Assembly (NCBI GenBank): GCA_036874045.1
Contig: CM072335.1
Span: 14,900,001-14,964,000, forward strand
Direction: 5' to 3'
DNA length: 64,000 bases
DNA from: Cymodocea nodosa
Lineage: Eukaryota > Streptophyta > Magnoliopsida > Alismatales > Cymodoceaceae
This document shows positions 33,566-46,044 of this stretch, in pieces (the first letter of the stretch is position 1; every line of letters starts with the position of its first letter). The position numbers and the translations under genes were made by a program. The notes beneath the pieces are model-generated. The model was not told the DNA's origin. It made no database searches and worked only from the letters and a program-made list of their open reading frames with translations.

Positions 33566-35779
33566 TCAACCCCTCCTAAGTATATCACTTATAGCATTAC
33601 ATATTTTATCTCCTAAATGCCTAATATCATTTCTGATGTCGTTTAGCACTGCATCTAAGTCAGAAGGTAGGTGGGTTTGCTGTTTTGCTCGAACTGAATA
33701 ACTTTGTTGTTGTTGTTGTCTTTGAGGTTTATGCATGACCTGGAATCGTTGTAAATCTTTTACACTAAACGCTCTCATGCCTTTAGTTTCAGAGGGCCAG
33801 TCGGATAAATTCAATTGGCTTGCAATGACACATACAGCATCACCATAAAATAACTTTGAACTCATATGTTGTAGTTGAGAAGTGAAAACATCAAACCAAT
33901 TGATTTGAATTCTATTCAGCAGACCATAAGTTGCATATAAATAACTTCTGTTGACTTCCAAATTGTGTCCAACTCTCTAAAATAAATTTGCATGCAATAT
34001 ATTTGCAATAAACCTTGCCTTTGCATTCAGATTTTCCATTAATCTCATTTCAGAATATACATCTGGAATTTTTGATAGAGATTGATAGTTGTCTAATCAT
34101 GTCAAATCTATTTGTAACAACACCTTCATTTTTTAATCCCAAAACTTCAAAAATTAACTTAAGAGACAATGTAAACTCTTGTTGATTTATTTGAGTTTTC
34201 AGTATGTTGTCATTCTTGACCAGATTGCTATAAAAAGCCGCAATAAGCTCTTTGTATTGCTTCCATTTCGTTCCAATTGGCAAGAATTGAATGAGGCCTT
34301 GAAACTGAAATAGATCTCTCATTTCCATCAAATTTCTGAATTTTATTGGACAAGCATGTAGAATCTGACATATAATCAGATTATTGTATTTCTGCAATGC
34401 TTCTTCAGATCTAAAATGAATTGAATTACCTTGAATTTGTAATAATGTACATAAAGAAGGTGATACCTGAAGCTATGATTCTGAATTTATTTCATCTTCA
34501 GGAATCTCTTCTGCAAAATGAATGTCATGTTATTCCTCTATGAATATATTATCTTGAAGCTGCTTAGGTAAGCTTGATTCTTCAGCTTCAACCGTGTAAG
34601 GAACATTTTCAATATGCTCAACATTCATTTGTTCAGTCTCTATAGAATCTTTAGAGTTCAATTTTTCCACAAATTCTTCAACCGGTGTATCTGTCTGTAA
34701 TTGTTCATTTTGTTCAACAGATATTTCCATTAATACATGTTGTGAATTCTCAGACTCTATGTCTATAGATTCTGAAGAAGGCTGGTTAACTTTTAGCTCT
34801 TCTGGAGTATTAACATTTTCAATATCTACTACTCTAGACAATTCAGCTTGTGAACTAGTTACTGCCTCAACATTTTCAATTATATCTGCAATAACTTGTT
34901 CAATGTCAGGTGCCTGATGCTCTGATTTTTCAATTTCTGCATCATCAAGACTTGTACTAATAGAAAAACTTGAGCTCATATTTGACTTGTATTTCTTCTC
35001 AAGCTTTCTAACAAGGAAAAATAAAGTCTCATTATCATCATTAGTTTCAGTATGTTCAGAACTGATGAGTTTATCAGATGCACAATAAGGTACAATGTCT
35101 AGACATACATTGTCCTTTGGAAATAAATTTTCATCTGATTTTCCTTTTTCAATAGACTTTGTTTCCTTAGACATAATTTTTTTGATTTTCCTTCTTCTAA
35201 AACATTTTTGTTTCTCCTCTTCAAGTATTGCTGTTTTCTTTTCAAATTGCTCCATAAAAGTTTCTGCTTTAGTTCTTCAAAGGCACTTTCTATTGCTATA
35301 GCCTTTCGAAGACTTTCAACTTTTCTTTTATCAACAACAATATTTGATTCTAATTGTTTTAAATATAAAGGGGTAGGGATAGCTGATTCATGCTCTTCCT
35401 CAAATAGTTGTAGTCTTGTACCACTAATAGGAGTTTGAGGAATTTTAGTTGAGGAACCTACACCTTTTTCCAAATATTTTGCATACTGTTCCAAAAATGC
35501 AATCTCAGCACATTTCATATGGTATTCTCTATCATATTTACTTCGAATTCCCATGTAGGTAATATGTGCATTAGTATGTTGAAGTTCTTGGCTAACTTCA
35601 TCTAGTATTTCTTCAGAAAAGAAGTAATCTCTATAAATTTCTACTAACCTTTTGTCCACTCGAAATATTTTCTTGAACCAAGTGTGTGGAACTTTATCAT
35701 TTTCTATTTCTTTTCCTTTTGCATCTCCTCTTCTTTTGCCTTGTCCTCTGCCACGTCCTTCGTAAAACTTGGAGACCAT
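33566..35779 (-). pseudogene. S third ORF (same family as S1)
   Basis: It starts at ATG 35777-35779 (MVSKFYEGRGRGQGKRRG) and is nearly colinear with the S1 third ORF. It has a basic N-terminus, helical WFKKIFRVDKRLVEIYRDYF, an acidic middle, then IRPLF-like FQFQGL, LGLKNEG, QINWFDVF, KLFYGDAVCVIASQL and a Gln-rich tail. Two frameshifts (near 35230 and 34070) and stops (34530, 34050, near 33963) break it. The S1 copy is broken at other positions, so both derive from an intact ancestor. No signal peptide or membrane helix is visible. Confidence 0.75.
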
Positions 35780-36030
35780 CGTCGCAGGTTGTAACAGCAA
35801 CAAGCAAGAAATATTTTCTTGACAAAGTTTACAAATAACCTAAGTGCTCGTGTAATAAGTGTTTAAATAGGGTTTTAGGCGAATAACTCAACGTGAAGAG
35901 AAGTCAGGTTTAGATATTAAATAAATATTGAATAAAGTTTATTCAATCAAGGTACCCGAAATATTCAAGTATAACTCGTTGAGTTAACTAACCTAATGAG
36001 TAAAACGCTGTCTAGAGGTAGTTTTACACG
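35780..36030 (-). promoter_or_regulatory. Putative internal promoter of the S third ORF
   Basis: On the minus strand, boxes TAACTCAACGAGTTA (35970-35985 region) and CGTTGAGTTA (35885-35895 region) precede a TATA-like CTATTTAAAC (35861-35870), which is about 85 bp before the ATG. It is conserved with S1 7255-7470. Confidence 0.5.
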
Positions 36031-36262
36031 TTACCTTATCTAACATAATGTCCAGTTAGTACACTTAAAATAATTTTCGGATGCTTCCAACTGAAACGTT
36101 CCGAACACAACACAATAGCTATACCTTATCATTTTCTTGAGAACATTGTAAACTATTCTAGCATTCCTGTCCTTTGAATCTAAAATAATTTATTTGTCTT
36201 TTTAAATTATTTCATTAAGATTTTAAGAGGACATTAATTCAGATTAACCAAAATTTGTATTC
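36031..36262 (-). other. S spacer upstream of the third-ORF promoter
   Basis: It aligns with S1 6990-7250 in reverse complement, without ORFs. It ends abruptly at the gypsy LTR. Confidence 0.6.
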
Positions 36263-38197
36263 TGAATTATTATGTTTAACATACTGGACATATTTCAGAC
36301 AGTTATGTTTAACAGACTGAACATATCAGATAGTTATGTTTAAATTGCCGAATAGTTATGTTTTGAGAGAATATTTTATTATTTCCTAAAGTACACGTGT
36401 CAAAACCATAATGAATGACTTAAGTGATCTTTCAGTGAGTTATCTATAACTAACTGAAATTGCAGTTGGGCATCGGATAGTTATCCTTGTAACTCTTCGA
36501 AATCTCTTTTTATTTATAAAATAGCTGAGGACACGTGTCATGTTCTAGGAAAGTGACTTAAGTGGATTTTCGGTGAGTTATCTCTAACTATCCGAAATGC
36601 ATCTGAGCATCGGATAGTTAGACCTGTAATCTCTGAAATGTTATTTTATGATGAAACTACTGCTGACACGTGTCAAGATCTGGTAGATTTACTTAAGTTA
36701 TATATCGGTGAGTTATTTGTAACTATTTGAAATGCATCTGAGCATCGGATAGTTAAGTTTATAAGTATCCGAAATGCACCTGAGCATTGGATAGTTAAAT
36801 TTATGCACGTGTTTTATAGTTAAATCAACGAAGAAAGTCCGTTGAGTTATCTGTAACTCCATGGACTATATATTTTCTAATATGCCACTGTAGTGGTTGT
36901 AGAAACAAGACAGTTGGAAGAAAAACCACGTCTGTACGTATCGCGTAGGGAGAAGAAAGCATTGCCGTTGATACGAATGAAGGAAATCCAACCGACCATT
37001 CAAGCAGAAGTAGTTACTATTGAAGAAATATAAAAGAAAAGAAGAAAAAAAGGAGGGTGTGATTGATGGGTGGACAGTGTGTGTAGAGGAGGATCAACGT
37101 CGCAATTCTCTAAAGTACCACACCAACCATTATCATCACCACCACAATCACCAACCATTGGAGGTCTGTGAGAATACTTTCTTGATGTCGGGTCGATTCC
37201 GAGCCAAACATAGTACCCGACAACCACTGTGAGGAGTGATTGCGTCGTGAGAAGGGAAGCCATTTTCACCAAGCGCCGACTCATATTTCAGGAGATCGTA
37301 AAGCTTTTAGCCTTGGCTTCGGGTTGATGCCTATATGCTGAAGAGGAGATCATCTTGCAATTCTGGACTCGCGATTCTATAGGGAGAGGAGACAGAATTG
37401 TAAGTGGTTTAATTTTTAGTGGTGTAATCACGTTGCAAGTAGTGTCAGAAGTATTTATTGTCAAGTGATATTACTTTACATTTCACCTTTCGCCCATTTC
37501 CATGTTGATATTAAAACAAAAATACCAAAAACAATTTATCTATGTTTGTATGTTGTATTTGAGTGTTGTATCGTGATTAATGTTATCTTTATTAGTGTTG
37601 TGATTGTTTTATGTTGTTTCAGTTTTACAATTTACTTAAATCGGTTCGTTCAAAAGACTTAATGATTTTAATGGTTACGGTTTGAATTATCTGAATGTTA
37701 GTATTGCTTAATGATAAATTCAATGTTAACTAACATTAAAGAGCTTAATTGATGTTATTTACAATCTGTGGAATCGCCCAATCGTTGGCCGAATTCCTTT
37801 GTAAATAGCAGTATTAAAGAGAAAAGACAAGCTCGTGGAGTTAACTTAAGTCCACGAGGTTAGTCCGTTGAGTTAGCCATAACTCAACGAACTTTGTCTG
37901 TTGAGTTAATTGTAATTCAATGGAGAGCTTATTGAATATATAAATTTGATTATTAACAAACGAACAGTTCTCAAGTTCTTCAGCAATACCCTATGGGATC
38001 GACTTGTACTTGCACACTGATACAATAGACACTGTGCACTTGTAGTTAAAGTACAAATTGAAATTAATATCTAAATTGTATTAAAGGTTGTTTGTTTACT
38101 TCTAAAAGAAAGAATAGGCATAAAGATAAATTAACTAAGTAAAAACAGAAGTAACAAATCCAAGTTTTTCTAGTGTAGTGCTGGGAAAACACAAACA
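36263..38197 (+). repeat. Gypsy (G-family) LTR fragment inside S
   Basis: It aligns with 2367-3711 and with the reverse complement of 19860-21830. The 3' end ACACAAACA (38197) is a genuine LTR end. The first ~240 bp is missing. It carries the tandem CACGTG / ACTTAAGT / CGGATAGTTA units (36380-36870), a TATA-like box at 36866-36875 and the antisense ORF 37000-37284. No gypsy internal sequence flanks it, so it is a truncated solo LTR or a deletion remnant. Confidence 0.8.
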
Positions 38198-38760
38198 TTT
38201 ACCTAACTCACATGCATCACACATAAAGTCCTTTGAGTATTTAATCTTTGGTAAACCTCTCACTAAATGTTTTCTAGATAGTTTATGTAACAGTTTTATA
38301 TTTATATGCCCAATCCTTCTATGCCATAGATATGCATCACTAGTTTCAGCTAGCAAACATGAATTTAAATCAACTACACCAGAAGGTAAAGATAAAATAC
38401 ATACAGAACATTTTCTTTTAGTAATAAACTTAATTTCATCTGTATTTTTATCAATAATTTTGCATACATTATCTTTAAACACCACATAATATCCATTTTC
38501 AGTTAGTTTTATAATAGTCAACAAATTAAATCCTAGGTTTTCTACATATAGTAATTCGAAATAACACAAGTCGAAGTTATTTGAACATTACCCATACCTA
38601 TAATTTTATCCTTGCTTTTGTTTCCAAATGTTACACTTCCTTTCATGGTATTTGTAAAATTTTGTAGTAGACTTTTTTGTTCGATCATGTGACTTGACGC
38701 TCCATTGTCCAAGATCCATTTTGATGTTGTTTCCTCCTGCAAAACAAATTAAGAAAAACT
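38198..38760 (-). pseudogene. pol: S protease and integrase N-terminus, truncated
   Basis: The protease site is DNGASSHM (Ser to Asn beside the catalytic Asp). It is followed by GNKSKDKIIGMGNV, then the pre-integrase zinc finger LWHRRIGHINIKLLHKLS to CDACELGK, where the gypsy LTR cuts in. A frameshift lies near 38560. RT, RNase H and the DDE core are absent. Compare S2 at 63364-64000, which is colinear. Confidence 0.8.
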
Positions 38761-40997
38761 TTTTCTTAGTACCCAATGTTGTTGAGGACCAAGTTCATTA
38801 AATGCATATTTCTTCTTTTTGTTTAAAAATAGTTTAACATTATCATTTACATTTTTATTAGTTGTAAGTACTATGGACTTATTTTTAACATCATACTTAC
38901 TTATAGTATTATTGCTCTTATAATCATTCTTTCTGTTTTCAGGTGTAGTATAATCAAGACCAAACCGATTTTTATAAGATGTTAATTTATTTTAGTCATG
39001 CTCATACATTTTAGTAAGTTCATACCAAGATTTTGTACTATTATTTGAATTTTCAGTACATACAAAATCTTTTTCTACACAAGAATTTTCAGTTTTATCA
39101 CATGTAGAATGAGTAATTGGTCTAACATTAGTGTTTTGAATTTCATGCTCGGGTTTCTGAATTTCCAATTTACTACAATTGTTTGAAATTTTAGAAACAT
39201 TAGTAATTGAATTTCCAGAACAAGAAACAAGATTTTTAGAAACATTTATAATCATGTTAGAAGTACATTTTGACAAATCACATTGATTTATATTATTACT
39301 ACATGATTCATCCCTTGGAGTACCTACTTCTACATATTTATTACCTTGTTTCATGATAAAAAGAATTTTAGTCTTAGATTTACTTGAACTACAACTAACA
39401 AATTCTTTATTGGCTTGAGATTCAGGATAATCAAATCCTAAGCCAAATTTATATGACACCGCAGGGGTATTAGTTAGTTTATCTAACTTAGTTTGACTTA
39501 AATTCCATTTCTTAATGGTAGAATTTAAATCTAGCTTTCTCAGTTTTAATTTATCTATCTCTAATTCAAGTTCATTTATATTGTTTCTCAACATTTCATT
39601 TTCAGATTCTATCTTTAATTTTTCAGCATTTGTATTTTGTATTTGTTCATGCAAGACACATTCATTAAATCTAAATTTATGCAAATCTCTAACATGATTT
39701 TCATTATCACATTTAAACTTTTCTAAAGTAGTAGACAGGAAACAATTTTCTTCTTCCACAATGGATAAAGAGTTTCTAATATTCTTATTTTCCAGTTTAC
39801 AAACTTTAAGTTTTTGTAATAATGCACGATAAGCACATAATAATTTATCAAAGTTAAAATCTGAATAACTTTCAGGATCAGATATTACCTCAGACTCATC
39901 TGCCATGAATCACAGATGAGCAACATCTTCTAACTCTTATTCTCCTTCTGAATGTGAAGATTTTGACAATGATTTCTCAGATTCAGACTCTTCAGACGTG
40001 TCATCCCAAGTGACCTTGAAAGCCTTTTTCTTGTAAAACTTTTTTTGAGTTTTCTAAGCCGTCTTCTTCTGATTTGTCCTACTTTGCTTTTCATTTTTCC
40101 TTATAGGACAATTTGGAGAAAGATGTCCAAGTTTCTTGCAGTTGTATGTACATACTTTCTGGATGAAGAAGTCTTGTCATTCAGTGATTTTGACATTGAG
40201 GGTTTATCATTCTTGTTCCTTTGTTGTTTCCTAGCTTTCCATGTTTTTTTGAATTTCCTAGTCAGCAAAATCAAATCCTCGTCAGAATCAGTAGATATAT
40301 CAGAATTTGAATTAATTTCAAAGGCTATTTATTTCTTCATTTTTAGTTTGTTGTGACTCAGTGATTCATTTAATTGAACTTCATAAGCTGTTAAGTTTCC
40401 TATAAGTTCATTCATGGTATAAACATTTAAATCTTGTGATTCCTCAATTGATGTTACTTTCTGAGACCATTTAGAACTTAAGGATCTGAGAATTTTCCTC
40501 ACCAAATCCTTTTATTCAAAATTCTTTCCTAAGCATTTTAAAGAGTTTATGATATCAAGAAATCTCAAAAACATCTTAGAAATACTTACGTCTTCATGCA
40601 TCTTAAAGAGTTCATACTTACGAATCAACATATTTATTTTAGTCTCTTTAACTTGAGAAGTACCTTCATGTGAAACTTCTAATGCATGCCACACCTCATA
40701 AGCAAATTTATATGCCGAAACTTTACTGAACTGTTCATAACTCAATGCACAAAATAAAATATTTAAGCCTTTAGCATTCAGAGTTTCATTTTCTTTTTTA
40801 GTAATTGTCCAAGAAATATAAGGGGTAGATAACGGAGTATATGGTTTAGAAATCATGAACCACAACTTATGATCTATACTTTGAAGAAAAACAGTCATCC
40901 TATATTTCCAATATTCAAAATGAATTCCATCAAATAAAGGAGGACGATTAAGATTTTGGCCTTCATATAAAGAAAAATTACCATTTCCAGTAGCTAT
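38761..40997 (-). pseudogene. gag: S gag with long coiled-coil extension
   Basis: The start codon is lost: ATA at 40995-40997 where S2 has ATG. The capsid part includes EYWKYRM, LWFMISKPYTPL, AKGLNILFCALSYEQFSKVS and SHEGTSQVKETKINMLIRKYE. A zinc-knuckle remnant (NCKKLGHLSPNC, first Cys region altered) is near 40130. The C-terminal 39906-38992 segment is heptad-rich (LKIESENEMLRNNINELELE), probably a coiled coil. Stops and at least one frameshift occur. The whole aligns with the S2 gag. Confidence 0.8.
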
Positions 40998-41179
40998 CTT
41001 ACCTTAGATTTTTCAACCTATTTGATTTTAAATAGTCTAAAAACTTTAAAACAACTTGAGCCTTAAATCAAGAAAGTTAAACATATGCTTAGATATTAAT
41101 TTCTGTGTAAAAACAAGGAAGGTAGAATAAGCAATGATATTAAATAAGTTGGTATCGATTTTATATCAAAGATTATTAA

Positions 41180-41196
41180 CAAAAATCTAATACCAC
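41180..41196 (-). other. S primer-binding site
   Basis: On the minus strand TGGTATTAGATTTTTG follows the LTR. It is a degenerate initiator-Met PBS (TGGTATCAGAGC). Confidence 0.6.
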
Positions 41197-41197
41197 T

Positions 41198-42739
41198 TGT
41201 AGGATCGTATGGCTACACATGATGGGGGTGAATTGTGTTTTTCAATATTTTCGAATATAATTGAAACTTTAATTCTTAAAAACAAGTCAAGACATTGTTT
41301 TTAATAAAATCATTTTTATTCAAGGTTTCAATTACAATATACAATTCAATTCTCCTCAGAAATTGTAGATGCATTTATATCTCGATACCATGTATCATCT
41401 AAATAATTTCATAACTACAAACGGAGAAAACTAATTTGCGGAATTTAAAACTTTTCTCCTTGTTTGAGATCTTTCTTCTTCTTCTTCTTTCTTCTTCAGG
41501 AATTCTTCAGTGACGAATATCTTGTCTTTTTATGCTTCACCGAATTTGCTTTCTTTTGATACTTCAAATCTTCAGTGACATAAATCTTAACTTTTTATGC
41601 TTCATTGAACTTTCTTCCACCTGAGAGATTTTCCCTGAAGAGGTGTTTTTGATCCCTGAAAAGATTTTTCTTTTGGTGTGTAGGGATAGTTTGATCCTTG
41701 AAAAGATTTTTCGTTTTGTGTGCAAGGATGGTTTGATCAACGAGAACTCTATGCCTTTTATACTGTATCTTTATTTCATGCATATCCTCCACGTTTAATC
41801 ACTACCAATTTTCCACTTCTCCACATCTTTTCTTTTTCCTTCATTGAAACACACACATTTTGACCCACGTTTACATTTCGAATTTTCTTTAATCATCAGT
41901 CTTGTATCTTTGAAAAATTTCCTGCAAAATAAACTTTCTCGTCCAAAATTTTTTTCATTAGTGTAATAAGAAGTCATTACTTTAATGTTAACTAAACGAG
42001 TATCACAAGTATATATATAACTTAACGTTTCTAACTTAATGAGTTCCTCATGTGCCATTTCACGTGACAAGTACTGTAGCTAACTCACCAAAACAACTTA
42101 TCCTTTCTTTCGGAAGGTTAAATGCTAACTCACTGAAAACAGTTTAAGTTTCGGATAGTTATGACTGTAAGTCTCTGAAAAACTTTAACTCACCGATTTA
42201 GTAATAAACAAATGTTTTTATAATAAGAATTTTACCATGTGCAAAAATAACAACTTAAGTTTATAATGCTAACCTAGCACGTTGCCTTAGTGTTCAATAT
42301 AGCAACTCAACGAGTTTAGTTATGCTAACTTAACGAGTTAAACATGTGCACCTCATGTGATACAATATAACATTCGTAACTTATAATTTCACCACGTGTA
42401 TAACACTAACTTAATGAGTTCGTCTCTTCTTTTACTCACTAACTTAACGAGTTGTCTTAACGTGCACTATACATGATACAGAAGATATAACTTTAAAACA
42501 TTTCATGCTTTTCAATAAAAATACACATTAACTTAACATTTAGTTAAATGAGAAATTAATGCAATGAAACGATAAGTTATTAACTTAGTATAATTTCAGA
42601 TCCAATACAGACAAGTATTTGCATCAGTAAGCTTTTTTTGTATTAATTGATGATTTTCATTTCTTTTCACAAGCAATAGTAATTGAGCAAATATGATTAT
42701 TTTCATTCAGCACACATCATCAAAACAAAATACTCAACA
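41198..42739 (-). repeat. S 5' LTR
   Basis: 1542 bp, matching 31430-33067 except for the missing palindrome unit in 42079-42201. A TATA-like run is at 42010-42020. Confidence 0.88.
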
Positions 42740-45700
42740 ATAAGGCTCCCAAGAAAGACAACAGAGGGAAGGAATCAGAAGGAGTAGTTGCAAATGTTGT
42801 CTCCTATGATTCAGATGATGCCCTAGTATGCTGTGTTGACAGTTCAATTGACTCATGGGTACTAGACTTAGGAGCTTCTTTCTACACTACCTACAAGAAG
42901 GATTTGTTGCATAGTTATCGTGCAACTCCTGTGAAAAAGGTGTACCTAGCTAACAATGCAAGTCTGGATGTGTTGGGAATAGGAGAGGTACACATAAAAA
43001 CTAAGCAAGGGATATGGAAATTGCAAGAAGTCAGATATGTTCTAAATCTTGCAAAGCAATTAATTTCCATAAGTTCCCTAGACAATGATGGTTATTAGAT
43101 TGCCTTTGGTGTAGGAGAATGGAAGGTAACCAAAGGTGCAAGAATTATTGCCTCAGGATAGAGGATAGACACCTTATATTTAACATTGGATCAAAATCAC
43201 TCTATTGCAGTAGTTAGTGATATTGAAGATGCTGACTTGTGGCATAAAAGATTGGGACACTTCAGTGACAATGGACTGAAAGTTTTAGTGGCAGAAGGGA
43301 AAATCCCTAAGCTGAAGAATGTCAGTTTAAGGATATGTGAGGACTGCATTGAAGGAAAGCAGAAGAAACTTAGCTTTGCCAAAAATCTTCATGATCCTAA
43401 GTCACAAAAATTGGAGCTAGTTCACACGAATGTGTGGGGGCTTGCTCCTATTAGTTCTTTAGGAGGTGCTCTCTATTATGTCACCTTCATTGATGACAGT
43501 ACTAGGAAGGTATGAGTTTATTTTTTGAAATAGAAGTCTGAAGTTTTCCAAGTCTTCAAGAAATGGAAGGTTGAAGTGGAAAATCAGAGTGGAAGAAAAG
43601 TCAAATCCATCAGGTCAGATAATGGAGGAGAATATGATAGCCATGAATTTAAAGTTTACTGTGAGGAACAAGGAATTCAAAGGCAAATGATTGTAGCTGG
43701 AACTCCACAACAAAATGGAGTTGCTGAAAGGATGAATAGGACCTTGAATGAATGGGCAAGATGCATGAAACTACATGTAGGTTTTCCCAAAACATTTTGG
43801 GCAGAAGTTGTTAATACAACTGCCTATCTAATAAATAGAGGATCATTTGTCCCAATGGGGCTTAAGAACCCTGAAGAGTTGTGGACAGGGAAAGAGGTCA
43901 ACTATGCTCACTTGAAAGTCTTTAGATCCAAGTCATTTGTCCACTTGAATAGTAACAAAAGAGACAAGTTGGATTCAAAATCACAGAAATGTTATTTCAT
44001 TGGCTATGGTAAGGATTATTTTGGTTACAGATTCTGGGTAGAAGAAACTAAGAAAATAATCTGTGCAAAAGATGTCATATTCATTGAATCCAAGATGTTT
44101 AAGCATAGAGAAAGTGTAGAAGAACAGCAGTCAAAGCTTCAGTCCAAAAGTACTGTTGAGATCAGTCTAGATAATGATGTTGAACAACCTTAGAAGGAAC
44201 CTATAGAAGAAATTCAGCTTCCAAAGGCTGAACATCAAGAACATCAAGAACATCTAGATGATCAAGAAGATGAAGTTGTCACTAGACAACTTAGAAGGTT
44301 TGGAAGAGTTTCCAGACAACTAGAAAGGTATGTACCATCATTCAATTATCTGTTATTGACGGATGATGGTGAACCTGAAACATATCAGGAATCAATCTAT
44401 GCAAGTGATGCACACAAATGGGAGTTAGCAATGAAATAAGAAATGAGATCCTTAGAGAAGAATAATACTTGGGAGCTAACTTCTTTGCTAGAAGGAAAGA
44501 AAATCTTAGTAAGCAAGTGGGTGTTCAGGATGAAAGAACAACCCGATGGCAGTAAGAAATATAAAGCCAGACTTGTCATCAAGGGTTTTCAGTAAATTCA
44601 AGATATAGACTATACAAAAGTATTCTCTCTTGTTGTGAAGATGAATACTATTAGAATAGTCCTAAGCATTGTTGCTGTAGAAAATTTGCTCTTGGAGCAA
44701 ATGGATGTAAAGACAGCATTCCTACATGGTGACTTGTAGGAAGAACTTTACATGATGCAGCTAGAATGATTTGTAGTTACTGGCAAGAAAAGAAAGATAG
44801 TTTGTAGATTACTGAAAAGTCTGTACAGTTTGAAGCAAGCACCACGACAATGGTATAAGAGATTTGATACCTTTATCTGTACCCTAGGTTTCAAAAGAAG
44901 TGATACAAAATATTGCTGCTACATAAAATTGCTAAATGATTGCTTCATTATTCTACTGATTTATGTAGATGATATGTTAATTGCTTGTTCTAGAATGGAA
45001 CAGATTAAGCAATTGAAGAGACAACTGTCAAAAGAATTTGACATGAAGGATATTGGAGAAGTCAAGCAAATCTTGGGTATGAGAATTATCCGAGACAAAG
45101 TAGCAGGTACTTTGAGATTAAATTAGAAGAAGTATCTAGAAAAGGTACTAAGGAGATTTAATATCTTAAATGAGAGGAAGACTAAACTACCTCTCGGACC
45201 CCACTTCAAGTTGTTTAAAGATCAGTCAGCTAAGACTGAAGAAGAAAGGACAAGAATGTCCAGAATACCATATGCTTCAACAGTGGGAAGTTTAATGTAT
45301 GTCATGATATGCATAAGACCTGATATATCTCATGTAGTGGGAGTGATTTGTAGATATATGGCAGAACCAGGAGCTGAGCATTGGTTTGCAGTACTGTGGA
45401 TACTCAAATATCTTAGATATTTCCTAGATGTAGATCTGAATTTCAAGAAAGGACCAGTTGAATTGATTGGCTACTATGATACTGATTTAGGAAGAGAGTT
45501 GGACAAAAGCAGAAGTACTTCAGGTTATGTTTTCTGCATAGGAAGTACTACAATTAGCTGGAGATCCAAGTTGCAAAGTATTGTTGCACTCTCGACCATA
45601 AAAGCTGAATATGTTGTAGTAGCAGAGGCAGCTAAAGAAAGAATCTAGCTAGAGAATGTACTAGTCGAATTAGAGCACAAACAGAACAGAAGCATTCTAT

Positions 45701-45927
45701 TCTATGACAATCAAAGTGCAATTTATTTAGTTGAGAATCCGAAGTTCCATTCAAGGTCCAAGCATATGAGAATGAGATTTCATTTCATAAGGGAAGAGAT
45801 AGAGTAGAACAGGTTAGATTTTCAGAAGATTGTTGGATCTGAAAATGTAGCAGATATGCTAACCAAAGTTTTGAATCTACAGAAATTAAGGCTCTGTATG
45901 GCCTTAATTGGTCTCTTGAAAAACTGA
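42740..45927 (+). pseudogene. pol: T pol: protease, integrase, reverse transcriptase, RNase H
   Basis: One frame continues from T gag to the TGA at 45925-45927, with about 12 stops and no frameshift. Protease: DSWVLDLGASFYTT. Integrase: zinc finger LWHKRLGHFSDNG to CEDCIEGK. The first catalytic Asp is Asn (VHTNVWG; family HTDVWGP), while RSDNGGEY and QNGVAERMNR keep D and [43 protein letters not shown]. RNase H: YYDTDLGRELDKSRSTSGY and LSTIKAEY (Glu to Lys). Element ends ENVADMLTKVLN. It is close to Tnt1/Tork in order and total length. Confidence 0.9.
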
Positions 45928-46044
45928 AAAGAAGAAAAAGATGAAGAGTTGATGATTATTTGAGCAACTGTTGTAATAATCTGTAAGCCGAATGTAGAGA
46001 TTGATTTTTCTTTCGATCATTGTGACAAACTCCAAGTGGGAGAT
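45928..46044 (+). other. T 3' untranslated region and polypurine tract
   Basis: A purine tract AAGTGGGAGAT (46034-46044) directly precedes the LTR, as in Tnt1-like elements. Confidence 0.75.

Larger units (their letters stand above)
31430..42739 (-). mobile_element. S: Sirevirus-like Ty1/copia retrotransposon with third ORF, pol core deleted
   Basis: LTRs 41198-42739 and 31430-33067 (TGTTGAG to CCTACA on the minus strand). Flanks are GTAAG (31425-31429) and ATAAG (42740-42744), a duplication with one mismatch. Removing S restores the T frame. Inside, a gypsy LTR fragment replaces the span from integrase to the 3' spacer. The rest matches S1 and S2. Confidence 0.9.

Noticed and set aside
42740-45927. 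Stop-codon reassignment or programmed readthrough, because many stops are in one frame
   Set aside because: Stops fall on different residues (Gln, Glu, Gly and others), at different places in each copy, and catalytic residues are also lost; ordinary decay is simpler.
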